The notes below the pieces were generated by a model. The model saw nothing but the letters and a program-made list of their open reading frames with translations. It had not been told where the DNA came from and ran no database searches. A program made the position numbers and the translations under genes. DNA of 64,000 nucleotides from Oscillospiraceae bacterium (lineage in GTDB: Bacteria > Bacillota > Clostridia > Oscillospirales > Ruminococcaceae), in contig JAETSI010000002.1 in NCBI GenBank assembly GCA_021769725.1, positions 1-64,000 of the forward strand, given 5' to 3'. The stretch's first letter is position 1. Each line of letters begins with the position of its first letter. Of the stretch, positions 1 through 9,121 are shown piece by piece.

Positions 1-144
1 GATTTCTTCAATGTTTCGTTGGACTATTTAGTTTATGGAAAAGAAAAAAACTCATCAAAGATCGAGTTGACCGTTGATGAGCAGGAGCTACTTACTTACT
101 ATAATAAATTACAGGAACAAAAAACCTTTATTTCCACGGTATGA
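1..144 (+). CDS. C-terminal fragment of XRE-family transcriptional regulator (truncated by window edge)
   Basis: Frame 1 reads DFFNVSLDYLVYGKEKNSSKIELTVDEQELLTYYNKLQEQKTFISTV*; FFNVSLDYLVYG is typical of the end of an XRE HTH domain. Confidence 0.65.
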   Translation, partial: DFFNVSLDYLVYGKEKNSSKIELTVDEQELLTYYNKLQEQKTFISTV

Positions 145-553
145 CCTTTTTTGTCCAGATTGACAAGGATAAAAAACAGGCGAAATATAGGCAAAAATTA
201 GCTCATATCAGGGCAATGAAATGTGTGAGGATAATGATACTTCCGTCCAGTCACAGACTCAAGCAATGAGGACGGCACTATGAGAATCATAGTGGGATGA
301 GATTTCCATGAGATCGGTAAGCTGCCGGTCGCCTGTAAAGTTCCGTGTACAGCGGATATCGGGGATAAATACTGTACAAGGCAAAACGAATTATAGATGA
401 GGCAAGTTTGCTTGCTGAAATCTATTTGCCATATTTTGCGGTTGTCATCTTTGATGACGAGCAAAATGGCATTTAAATGAAACTGCGGTTTGCGTTTGTC
501 AGACCGCAGCTTTACATAAGCCGGTGCTCCGGCAGAGCAATTCGTTTTTACTT

Positions 554-658
554 TTAGAGTAAACTTTTCATAAGGCTCGACCGGAGAAAAATTATGTATC
601 TTTTATCAGCGTAGTACTTGCCGTACTTGGTTTGCAGACTCTCAGTAACATTTTTCAT
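554..658 (-). pseudogene. Truncated tyrosine integrase N-terminus (34 codons left)
   Basis: Reads MKNVTESLQTKYGKYYADKRYIIFLRSSLMKSLL*; KYGKYYA resembles the integrase arm-binding N-terminus. Good RBS (ggaggtg); start overlaps the excisionase-like stop as ATGA. Confidence 0.5.
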
Positions 659-873
659 GGGCAGCACCTCCTTGTTCCCAGTATATATTCTATTACTTTT
701 ATCTTTGGTATCTTTATATTTTTACCGACATTGAAGCTCTGTATCTCGCCGCTGTTGACCAGTTCGTATGCAGCATGGCGACCTACCGACAGCATTTTCA
801 TCAGCTGCGGAACGCTCACCACGTCAGGATAATCGGTAAACATCTTGTCGTACATCTTTTCAATTTCTGCCAA
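655..873 (-). CDS. Excisionase-like helix-turn-helix protein
   Basis: 72 aa with VSVPQLMKMLSVGRHAAYELVNSGEIQSFNVGKNIKIPKIKVIEYI, typical of Xis/MerR-like HTH_17 proteins. Confidence 0.7.
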   Translation of the reverse strand: MAEIEKMYDKMFTDYPDVVSVPQLMKMLSVGRHAAYELVNSGEIQSFNVGKNIKIPKIKVIEYILGTRRCCP

Positions 874-955
874 TAGCTAACACCTCTCGTTATATTTCTA
901 AACGCGATCACATAAATTACATTATTCATTTTACTTTCCTCCTTTGGAATATTTT

Positions 956-1024
956 AAAGGGGAGCGGTGAAGTACCGCTCCCTTTGACAATGTAAAGGGT
1001 ACGGTGTTTTACCGTACCCTTACA
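956..1024. terminator. Two consecutive hairpins (gggagcggtgaagtaccgctccc; aagggtacggtgttttaccgtaccctt)
   Basis: Perfect inverted repeats read directly. Confidence 0.5.
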
Positions 1025-1274
1025 CAATTTTAATTGCCATTGCTATGACACTATTTCAGGTTTTCACTCTTGCCGAACATCACATCTATTATCAGTTCAG
1101 CACAATCACGAAAGCCTTGTACATAGCTTTCGGCTATCATTGTTTCTGACAATTTTCCATGCAGATCTGTTATTTCGTTAAGCAGTTTTTTGTCATCGAG
1201 CGATAACCTTTTCTCCAGAGAATCACACATCTTGAGCAGTTCAAGACCGTGTTTCGCATATTCGGATTCGCTCT

Positions 1275-1508
1275 TTACACTATGCAGACACGGTGTCCAC
1301 CTTTTTTTAAGCCAAAAAGTTCATCAAGAGAAATATTAAGAGTTTCGGAAAGCAGTGGTAAAAGAGAACCGTCAGGATAACTTGTATTTTCCCATTTTGA
1401 AACAGCCTGCGGTGAAACATTCATTTTCTGAGCAAGTTGTTCCTGAGTAAGACCAAGTTCCTTTCTTCGATTTACTAAATTTTTTCTGAATGCAGTGTTG
1501 TTATCCAT
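1275..1508 (-). CDS. XRE-family HTH regulator (short frame; probably continues to 1051 in the -1 frame)
   Basis: FRKNLVNRRKELGLTQEQLAQKMNVSPQAVSKWENTSYPDGSLLPLLSETLNISLDELFGL. Confidence 0.85.
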   Translation of the reverse strand: MDNNTAFRKNLVNRRKELGLTQEQLAQKMNVSPQAVSKWENTSYPDGSLLPLLSETLNISLDELFGLKKGGHRVCIV

Positions 1509-1892
1509 AATTTTTTCTCCGGAGTTATTATGTTTTTTACTGTAATTCTATTATAGCACATCATTCGGTGGAGTGCAACTTAAATATTTTCTAATCATTT
1601 CTACTAAAATAATATTTGATCAACTAAAGGTATAGGTAACAATGCATAATCCCCGATTTCAAAAAGAATAAAGAAAACACTCGGCAGAAATGCCGAGTGA
1701 GCAAAGAAATATATATTTTTTCGCAAGAGTACACTGAACCAGACCGACGAATCCACCCTTGCCCCAGATAGACAAACATTGCAGTTTCAAACTGTTAAAT
1801 CAAATATCCTGCATATAAACTTCTTGAAATACGACAATCCATTGAGAATTTGTGACGCAGAACAGTAAAATATTGGTTGAAAGATCCATTAG

Positions 1893-3170
1893 TTAATCTG
1901 GTAGTTTTTCAATTGCATCAATAAATTCCTTGTACATATAAAGAGAGCCCAGAGCAATAAGTGGTATATTACGGTTTTGTGCGTATTCATATGCGGATTT
2001 GACACCTTTTTTAAAGTCTGTAAAATAAGCTGCTGCAATTCCTTTTGCATTAAACGAATCCGCCAGCAGACTGCTGTCAAGAGCTCTTGGATTATCCGGT
2101 TTGACGGCAAATGCCTTGTCGGTCAGATCTCCCAATATATCGGCGTAAAGACCGTATTCCTTGTCAGCCATCACGCCGATGAGAAGAGCAGCTTTTTTAT
2201 CCGAACAAAGTTGTATACTGTCAGCAGCGCACTTTATGCCGCATGGGTTATGAGAACCGTCAAAAATTACAAGTGGATTTTTTCTGAGAATTTCAAATCT
2301 TCCGTGCCATTTTGCTTTTTCAAGACCTGTTCTGACATCGCTGTCGGTGATATTCAGGCCACGCTTACGCAGAATTTCAACTGCTGTCAGTACATTTGCA
2401 GCGTTATAAATCTGGTAAGTTCCGGTGAGGCATATATGCAGTCTGCCGAATCCCTCAAAGCAGAAATCCGTGCCGCCGAGAGAGCAGGAAACATCAGATA
2501 TCCGGCTGAGATCGGTGCGGTAAAGCTCCGATCCGGCTTTCTGTGCGGCTTCGGCTATTACTCTGTCGGCATCGGGATCATTTCCGCCGAAGAGAACCGG
2601 GCAGCCTGGACGAATAATCCCTGATTTGTGACGTGCAATTTCTTCGGGAGTATTTCCAAGAAAACTGCAATGATCTTTCTGGACGTTTGTAATTACAGAA
2701 AGCAGGGGAGCATCAATGACATTGGTAGAATCAAGACAGCCGCCCATTCCGCATTCTACAACAGAAATATCACAGTTTTTATCTGTGAATAATTTGTAGG
2801 CAGCGGCGGTAAGAACTTCAAATTCAGTTGGTTTGTCGTTTATGCTTTCGCAAAGGGGGGTGAGCGAACAAATGAGATCTCCGAATTCTTCACGGAGGAT
2901 CTCACTGCCGTTTATGCGGAAGCTGTCAGTGACTTCTGTGATTGCCGGGGAAGAGAAACTGCCTGTAAGATATCCGGCTGTTTTCAGGACAGAACAAAGC
3001 ATAGCGCCGAATGAACCTTTTCCGTTTGTGCCTGATATATGGACAGCCTTTACTTTATTCTGCGGTTCGTCAAGTAGTGTCATGATCTGTTTGATACGTT
3101 CAAGACCCAGCTTGCTTCCTCTGCGTGAGATGTTTTTCAGATATTCCAGGGCGTTGTCGTAATTTGTCAT
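1893..3170 (-). CDS. folC: Bifunctional folylpolyglutamate synthase/dihydrofolate synthase
   Basis: HISGTNGKGSFGAMLCSVL, LLSVITNVQKDHCSFLGNTPEEIARHKSGIIR, FDGSHNP Mur-ligase motifs. Confidence 0.95.
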   Translation of the reverse strand: MTNYDNALEYLKNISRRGSKLGLERIKQIMTLLDEPQNKVKAVHISGTNGKGSFGAMLCSVLKTAGYLTGSFSSPAITEVTDSFRINGSEILREEFGDLICSLTPLCESINDKPTEFEVLTAAAYKLFTDKNCDISVVECGMGGCLDSTNVIDAPLLSVITNVQKDHCSFLGNTPEEIARHKSGIIRPGCPVLFGGNDPDADRVIAEAAQKAGSELYRTDLSRISDVSCSLGGTDFCFEGFGRLHICLTGTYQIYNAANVLTAVEILRKRGLNITDSDVRTGLEKAKWHGRFEILRKNPLVIFDGSHNPCGIKCAADSIQLCSDKKAALLIGVMADKEYGLYADILGDLTDKAFAVKPDNPRALDSSLLADSFNAKGIAAAYFTDFKKGVKSAYEYAQNRNIPLIALGSLYMYKEFIDAIEKLPD

Positions 3171-3727
3171 TTTTTCACTCTTTCAAGCTGATCTGAAAAA
3201 GCTTTGTTTTTCAGCAGCAGATAAATAATATAAAATTCCAGTATTCCGATACCTATATACAGTGGTATCCTCAACAGGAGCACTTGTATAGGCGTATGGA
3301 AATATAAATACATACCTATTGATTTTATCAGCATAGAGCCTGCTGCGTGAGCGGCAAGAACGGAAAGAGCCGTTCTGGGACATTTATCCATCTTTGAAAG
3401 AAGAATAGATATAAGTCCTGAAATGAATCCGATAGAAGCTGCCCCCAAAGTAATAACAGGATTAATGGAGTAGCCTACCAGGAGACATCCAATCAGGTCG
3501 GCACCGGCTCCGACAGCTGCTCCGATAAACGGCCCGAAAAATATTCCTGCCATGAGAAGCGGAAGATTCTCGAAGCTGATGCGGATGCTGGTTCCGATGT
3601 TAAATGCCAACACTTTGCCGAGCACAATGCTCATGGCGATGAACAGCGCTGATACAACCAGCACACGGGTGTTGCCAAAGAGTTTAAGACTCTTAACAGC
3701 AGAAGTTGTCTTGTTTGTTGAATTCAT
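3167..3727 (-). CDS. folT: Folate ECF transporter S component
   Basis: Membrane protein with LVVSALFIAMSIVLGKVLAFNIG...RISFENLPLLMAGIFFGPFIGAAVGAGADLIG; next to folC and behind a THF riboswitch. Start chosen at the ATG with aggagg RBS. Confidence 0.88.
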   Translation of the reverse strand: MNSTNKTTSAVKSLKLFGNTRVLVVSALFIAMSIVLGKVLAFNIGTSIRISFENLPLLMAGIFFGPFIGAAVGAGADLIGCLLVGYSINPVITLGAASIGFISGLISILLSKMDKCPRTALSVLAAHAAGSMLIKSIGMYLYFHTPIQVLLLRIPLYIGIGILEFYIIYLLLKNKAFSDQLERVKK

Positions 3728-3794
3728 AAAAAAATACCTCCTTTTCCTCACTCATATGACAAGAAAAGAAGGCATAATGCTTTTTATTGTCCTA

Positions 3795-3912
3795 TGAAGC
3801 GGGATGCAAGATGCGAATCGCAGCCGTATGGCTTTCGTCCGCCGGACAACTCCCCGTCCCGGCAGCACTGGAATACCGGATTCCCGGTATAGCGGACACA
3901 CCTTTACTCTTC
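3795..3912 (-). promoter_or_regulatory. Tetrahydrofolate (THF) riboswitch upstream of folT-folC
   Basis: Minus strand starts GAAGAGUA and ends UUGCAUCCCGCUUC, matching the known folT THF aptamer ends (GGAGAGUA ... UUGCAUCCGCUCC). AAGGUGUG pairs CGCAUCUU; GUCCGC pairs GCGGAC. Confidence 0.8.
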
Positions 3913-4075
3913 AGTGATAATGTCGGCATAAATTCTGATGCCGCATTTTTATTATACTCCCACAATTATGAATTGTCAATATGGAGTATTGGTAAACTTG
4001 TTTGCTTGTTATGTATTAATTTTGTGCGATTTAAACTATAAAACAAAAAATCATACAGTATACAGGAAATATATG

Positions 4076-4104
4076 TTGACATTGTAAAAAAAAAGTGATA
4101 TAAT
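4076..4104 (+). promoter_or_regulatory. Sigma-A promoter: TTGACA - 17 bp - TATAAT
   Basis: Consensus -35 at 4076-4081 and -10 at 4099-4104. Confidence 0.75.
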
Positions 4105-4196
4105 TATTCTCATGTAAGCGTATACACAAAGTATACAATATGTATAAATTCAGCATTAAAAAATCAGCTGATTTTACAGAAAGGAGCAGGCTTACT

Positions 4197-6503
4197 ATGA
4201 GTAATTTATTGAATCCGGAGTTTAAGATAAGAGAGGTCGCTGAGCGAATTAGAGCTACACGTGAGTCGGTAGGTCTGACCCCTGAGGAAATGGCTGAAAA
4301 AGTAGGGATGACATCCTTTGAATATCTTGCTTATGAGGGCGGAGCAAAGGATTTCAGCTTCTCGTTTATCTATAAATTCGCAGGCGCAACAGGCGTTGAG
4401 ATCACTGATCTCATGGAGGGTGAATCTCCGCATATCAATAGTTTTGACATTACAAGAAAAGGGGAAGGACTGCCTATTGCACGCCGCAAGGGTCTTACTT
4501 ATCAGCGTCTTGCCCCGAACTTTAAGAATAAGATTGGTGAACCGTTTCTTGTTACAATTCCGTATGTTGACGAAAAATTCAGGGTTGCTCATCCCCATAC
4601 CCATGAGGGACAGGAGATGGATATTGTTGTAAGCGGACAGCTTAAAGTTCAGGTCGGTGATAATGTCGAGATCCTGAACGAGGGAGACTCTATCTATTAT
4701 GATAGCTCTGAACCGCATGACGAATGGGCTGTAGGCGGCAAAGAGTGCAAATTCTATGCTGTCGTATTCGGTGCCAACGCTCCTCAGAGAGCTATTCAGC
4801 ACCTTGAACCCGTTATTTTGCCCGGAGTTACAAACTTCGATCTTGCAAAGGTCGAGAATCCTGTTGCAGATAAGTTCGTGGATGTTGAAACTGACGAAAA
4901 CGGTGCAATGAAGGATATTCATTTTAAGAATGTTGAAACATTTAACTTTGGCTTTGATATCGTTGATGTTCTTGCCGAAAAGAATCCTGACAAGTGCGCT
5001 CTCATTTACGTTTCCAACGAAATGGAAGAAAAGCGCTTTACGTTCAGTGATATCAAGAAATACTCAAATCAGGCGGCTAATTATTTCCGTTCAATGGGAA
5101 TCCGCAAGGGCGACAGGGTAATGCTTGTTCTTAAAAGACACTATCAGTTCTGGTTTGCAATTAATGCGCTTCACAAGCTTGGCGCTATAGTAATTCCCGC
5201 TACAAATCAGCTCGTTCAGCATGATTTCACATATCGTTTCCAGGCAGCTGATGTAAAAGCTATCGTCTGTACAGGAGACGGCGATGTTGCACATCAGGTC
5301 GATCTTGCCGTTGAAGAATGCGGTATGAATATCATTAAAATGATGGCGCACGGTCAGCGTGACGGCTGGTTCAGCTTCGACGAAGGCATCAAGGGATGCA
5401 GCGACGTATTTGAGCGTCCGACTGATCCCAGTGAACTTTCCTGCGGTCATGAGCCTAATCTCATGTACTTCACTTCGGGAACCACAGGATATCCTAAAAT
5501 TGCAGAGCATAGTCATCTGTATGCTCTCGGTCACTTTGTGACTGCCCGTTATTGGCATAACGTTGATCCTAACGGCATTCATTTCACTATCTCTGACACG
5601 GGCTGGGGTAAAGCACTCTGGGGCAAGCTTTACGGTCAGTGGCTCAGCGAGACCTGCGTTTTCGTTTATGACTTTGACCGCTTTGACGCAAACAAGATTC
5701 TGCCGATGTTCGCAAAGTACGGTATAACTACTTTCTGTGCTCCCCCCACGATGTTCAGATTCTTTATCAAAGAAGATCTGTCAAAGTTCGACCTCAGCAG
5801 CATCAAGTATGCGACAGTAGCCGGTGAGGCACTTAATCCCGAGGTGTACAATCAGTTCCTCAAGGCAACGGGCGTAAAGCTTATGGAGGGCTTCGGTCAG
5901 ACTGAAACCACCCTTGTTATCGGCAACTTCGTAGGCATGACGGCTCGTCCCGGTTCTATGGGAAAGCCAAATGTACAGTATGATGTTGACATTGTTGATC
6001 CGGACGGAAATCCCGTAAAGCCTGGTGAAACAGGCGAGATCGTTATCCGCACCGACAAGAATACGCCTCCCGGACTTTTCTTGGAATATTATAATGATCA
6101 GGAAAAGACAACGGAAGCATGGCATGACGGAATTTACCATACAGGCGATACAGCCTGGAAGGATGAGGACGGCTATTATTGGTATGTTGGACGTGTTGAC
6201 GATGTTATTAAGTCATCCGGTTACCGCATCGGACCATTTGAGATCGAAAGCGTTATTATGGAACTTCCGTATGTTCTGGAATGCGGCGTAAGTGCTGCTC
6301 CCGATCCGATAAGAGGTCAGGTTGTAAAGGCGTCTATCGTTCTCACAAAGGGAACAGTCGGAACGGATGAACTTAAAAAGGAGATCCAGAATTATGTCAA
6401 GGAGCATACTGCTCCGTATAAATATCCGAGAATAGTTGAGTTCCGTGACGAACTTCCAAAGACTATCAGCGGAAAGATCAGAAGAGTTGAACTTAAGGGT
6501 TAA
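4197..6503 (+). CDS. XRE HTH - cupin - AMP-dependent acyl-CoA synthetase fusion
   Basis: N-term VAERIRATRESVGLTPEEMAEKVGMTSFEYLAYEGG (XRE); HPHTHEGQEMDIVVSGQLKVQVGDN (cupin); YFTSGTTGYPKIAEHSH, GFGQTETT, YHTGDTAWKDEDGYYWYVGRVDDVIKSSGYRIGPFEIE, PKTISGKIRR (ANL synthetase). Start at the ATG after aaaggagc. Confidence 0.9.
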   Translation: MSNLLNPEFKIREVAERIRATRESVGLTPEEMAEKVGMTSFEYLAYEGGAKDFSFSFIYKFAGATGVEITDLMEGESPHINSFDITRKGEGLPIARRKGLTYQRLAPNFKNKIGEPFLVTIPYVDEKFRVAHPHTHEGQEMDIVVSGQLKVQVGDNVEILNEGDSIYYDSSEPHDEWAVGGKECKFYAVVFGANAPQRAIQHLEPVILPGVTNFDLAKVENPVADKFVDVETDENGAMKDIHFKNVETFNFGFDIVDVLAEKNPDKCALIYVSNEMEEKRFTFSDIKKYSNQAANYFRSMGIRKGDRVMLVLKRHYQFWFAINALHKLGAIVIPATNQLVQHDFTYRFQAADVKAIVCTGDGDVAHQVDLAVEECGMNIIKMMAHGQRDGWFSFDEGIKGCSDVFERPTDPSELSCGHEPNLMYFTSGTTGYPKIAEHSHLYALGHFVTARYWHNVDPNGIHFTISDTGWGKALWGKLYGQWLSETCVFVYDFDRFDANKILPMFAKYGITTFCAPPTMFRFFIKEDLSKFDLSSIKYATVAGEALNPEVYNQFLKATGVKLMEGFGQTETTLVIGNFVGMTARPGSMGKPNVQYDVDIVDPDGNPVKPGETGEIVIRTDKNTPPGLFLEYYNDQEKTTEAWHDGIYHTGDTAWKDEDGYYWYVGRVDDVIKSSGYRIGPFEIESVIMELPYVLECGVSAAPDPIRGQVVKASIVLTKGTVGTDELKKEIQNYVKEHTAPYKYPRIVEFRDELPKTISGKIRRVELKG

Positions 6504-6517
6504 ATAATATAAAGAAA

Positions 6518-6547
6518 AGCGGCGGTCATTAACTGACCGCCGCTTTC
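6518..6547 (+). terminator. Rho-independent terminator (aagcggcggtca-ttaac-tgaccgccgctttcc)
   Basis: Perfect 10-bp GC-rich stem directly after the CDS. Confidence 0.85.
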
Positions 6548-6582
6548 CTATTGGAGATATTGTAAATTGAAGATGTCTTATT

Positions 6583-9111
6583 TTATCCGAAATTTTCCGA
6601 AAGATAGATCGACATACGATTCTGTAACATATATGCGCATTCCTTCGGAGTTATTTCATAGTGGAACATACGCTGAAGTTCTTCATTATAAATATCGTAT
6701 ACATCGTTGTATCTCTGAGTATATTCATCGGAAACTCTGTCAGGGGAAGAAGATAGTACAGCTCCGGCAATGTACTTATCAACAACTGCTATATCTTCAT
6801 CAGTCAGATCTCCAAGCTCAAGATATTTAGTGTTGCCGTTTTCGTCAAAATATCCGGTGGGGTAGAGATAGCCGGTATAATCTTCATATCCGACTGCATA
6901 TTCATTGTCCTGCGGTTGTTGATCGTTTTTCCTGTATATCTCAAGACCGCTGTTCGTTACAGGAAATCTGGCTCCTGTATTATATGCGTCCTTATAGCAT
7001 TTGTCGCTTAAACGATATTTTATGAATTGCCATGCAAGCTCCTTGTTTTCGCAGCATTCCGGGATAGCGTACTGGCTGTGCGGAAAACTGAAAACTGCCG
7101 TATCCATTTTACCGTCGACCTCACCGAGTACGGTAACGTCTTCATTGCCGAAAGTTCCTTTTATTTCGTATAAATAATTATTGTATCTGCTGATATAGCT
7201 GTTGTTTAAAAGCGCCTTGTCCTCTATATACCGGCATTGCTGATCTATCCACCGCTGACGTGACTCCTCTTCGGAGGGTTCTTCATAAACGTAATTTTCA
7301 TCAGGTTCAGGATCAGGCTCGCCTGCCTGACAGTATTCAAGAAAACGGAGGAACTGTGGCGAATCAAAGTGACATTCAGCCTTTTCCTTGTCTATCCAGT
7401 GCCAGTGGTTTATAATACACGATCTTCCGTTCCGCGTCTTATATGATTCGTTCACAGAATCATTTCCAAGTATCTCGCTTTCGTTTTTAATGCAGTCCAG
7501 ATAAGTGTCAAAATCGAATTTCTTTATATCGCTCACAAATTTTGTTTTTGCCGTATTATCCAGCCTGATAGAGAAATTTGTTGGAATCGAATATACATGA
7601 CCGTCAAAAGATCTGTCTGCGGCGTTCAGCACACTGGGAACAAAACTCTCACGGGTAAGGGTTTCATCCTTGTCCATAAAATCATAGAGATCGCACAGCG
7701 CCCCCATGTCTGCAAGATCAATTCCGCCGAAAATTCCTGTGATATTGCCGCCGCCTTCGAGGACTAATACGTCCGGAAGTTCTCCTTTTGTAACGTCCTG
7801 CCTTAGCTGTTCAACAGCGCTGCTGCGAGCGTCTTCTATTTTTTTAAAGTAAGCATCCATAGCTTCGTCGTCGTCGAAGTCCATATTCTGCGAAACATGA
7901 TCGCTTTCCTGATAATATTTCACTTTGATCCGGCAATCACTGTTGTTTTCGTTGAAATCCTCGACTACAGAGCTGAAAAATTGATTTTCGTAGAACATTC
8001 CAACGGTTATGGTGGGAATATTTTCAAGCTCTGCCGGATCGCATTGAGTGAATTTTTTGACACTGACTGACCAGTCGCTGTAGCTTGTGACCGGAACAAT
8101 GAATTTCCCGTCAGAACCGATAGCAAAATCTGAAAAATTACTGGAATTAAGTCCGGCTGCATTAAGGCTGAAAAGTGATTCTATGGTACCGTCATCTGCT
8201 CTTACGCCATAGATCGTTGTCATAGAGCTGACGTACATCGAGTAATCGCCCGAACCGGGAACGATATCATACGATACAGTTTCCGGAAATTTGTATGTCA
8301 GGTCTGTTTTTTCAGCTTTTCCCTCCGAATTGACTTTACAGAACTGCACGCTTTCATCGCCGGTGCGGACAGCGCATATTATATTCCCGTCCTTATCCGA
8401 ACCGATACATTCTGCGGAACAGCCGTCATCAACGGTAAGTTCACCAATGTAAGTTCCGTCGATTGAAAATACTTCGTATGTTCCGTTGACGCTTACAACT
8501 AATGTTTTTCCGTCCGAAGCCATTCCGCTTATTGCGGTATCTCTTTCCGGCGTTATGGGACAGCTTGTTACATCGTTTGCAGTGAGCACGCTGCCGTCAG
8601 GAGCGTAGGTGTATATCCTGAAACCGTAGCTTGCGGCTGCATCATATTCTTCCTGGCTGTAGTCGGGGGACGATGTGTCGGGGGCAGGGAGATCGCCATA
8701 ATCCACGTTGTTTATAAAGGTCACGGCAGTTCCGTCGTCAAGTACGGTGATATTGTAGTTTGCACCCACATTAAAGTCAGGGTAATCTATTTCTTTGAAT
8801 TCCGTAAAGTCACGGTCGGTGATCCAGAACTGCGGTGATTTTTTTCCTGAGCCTAACAGAAGATAATTGTTTCCTCCGTTAAAAACATTGGAGCAGTAGA
8901 TCATATTTATATCCGCCGGAAGGTCAAGAGATTTCTTCTGATAAGCCGCATCCGAAAGCTTGACGGCTGTCATTCCAGTGGTATCGGGGGATTCTTCTTT
9001 GGAAACAGAGCTGCTGCTTTTGCTTTTGTTATTTTTACTTTCGCAGGAAAAGCACGCTGTACAGACTGTAAGTGCGAAGATAAATGCAAGTAATTTTTTC
9101 ATTAAAATCAA
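6583..9111 (-). CDS. Extracellular solute-binding lipoprotein with long N-terminal propeller-like region
   Basis: Lipobox LTVCTACFSC; C-terminal half resembles ABC family 1 solute-binding proteins (ELAWQFIKYRLS, GELPDVLVLEGGGNITG). About 45-50% apparent similarity to the adjacent ORF by eye. Confidence 0.75.
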   Translation of the reverse strand: MILMKKLLAFIFALTVCTACFSCESKNNKSKSSSSVSKEESPDTTGMTAVKLSDAAYQKKSLDLPADINMIYCSNVFNGGNNYLLLGSGKKSPQFWITDRDFTEFKEIDYPDFNVGANYNITVLDDGTAVTFINNVDYGDLPAPDTSSPDYSQEEYDAAASYGFRIYTYAPDGSVLTANDVTSCPITPERDTAISGMASDGKTLVVSVNGTYEVFSIDGTYIGELTVDDGCSAECIGSDKDGNIICAVRTGDESVQFCKVNSEGKAEKTDLTYKFPETVSYDIVPGSGDYSMYVSSMTTIYGVRADDGTIESLFSLNAAGLNSSNFSDFAIGSDGKFIVPVTSYSDWSVSVKKFTQCDPAELENIPTITVGMFYENQFFSSVVEDFNENNSDCRIKVKYYQESDHVSQNMDFDDDEAMDAYFKKIEDARSSAVEQLRQDVTKGELPDVLVLEGGGNITGIFGGIDLADMGALCDLYDFMDKDETLTRESFVPSVLNAADRSFDGHVYSIPTNFSIRLDNTAKTKFVSDIKKFDFDTYLDCIKNESEILGNDSVNESYKTRNGRSCIINHWHWIDKEKAECHFDSPQFLRFLEYCQAGEPDPEPDENYVYEEPSEEESRQRWIDQQCRYIEDKALLNNSYISRYNNYLYEIKGTFGNEDVTVLGEVDGKMDTAVFSFPHSQYAIPECCENKELAWQFIKYRLSDKCYKDAYNTGARFPVTNSGLEIYRKNDQQPQDNEYAVGYEDYTGYLYPTGYFDENGNTKYLELGDLTDEDIAVVDKYIAGAVLSSSPDRVSDEYTQRYNDVYDIYNEELQRMFHYEITPKECAYMLQNRMSIYLSENFG

Positions 9112-9121
9112 CCTTTCTGAA

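Noticed and set aside
198-464. Minus-strand ORF of 88 aa
   Set aside because: No domain, no RBS seen; possibly decayed mobile-element sequence.
1977-2624. Plus-strand ORF of 215 aa
   Set aside because: Antisense to folC; no family motifs.
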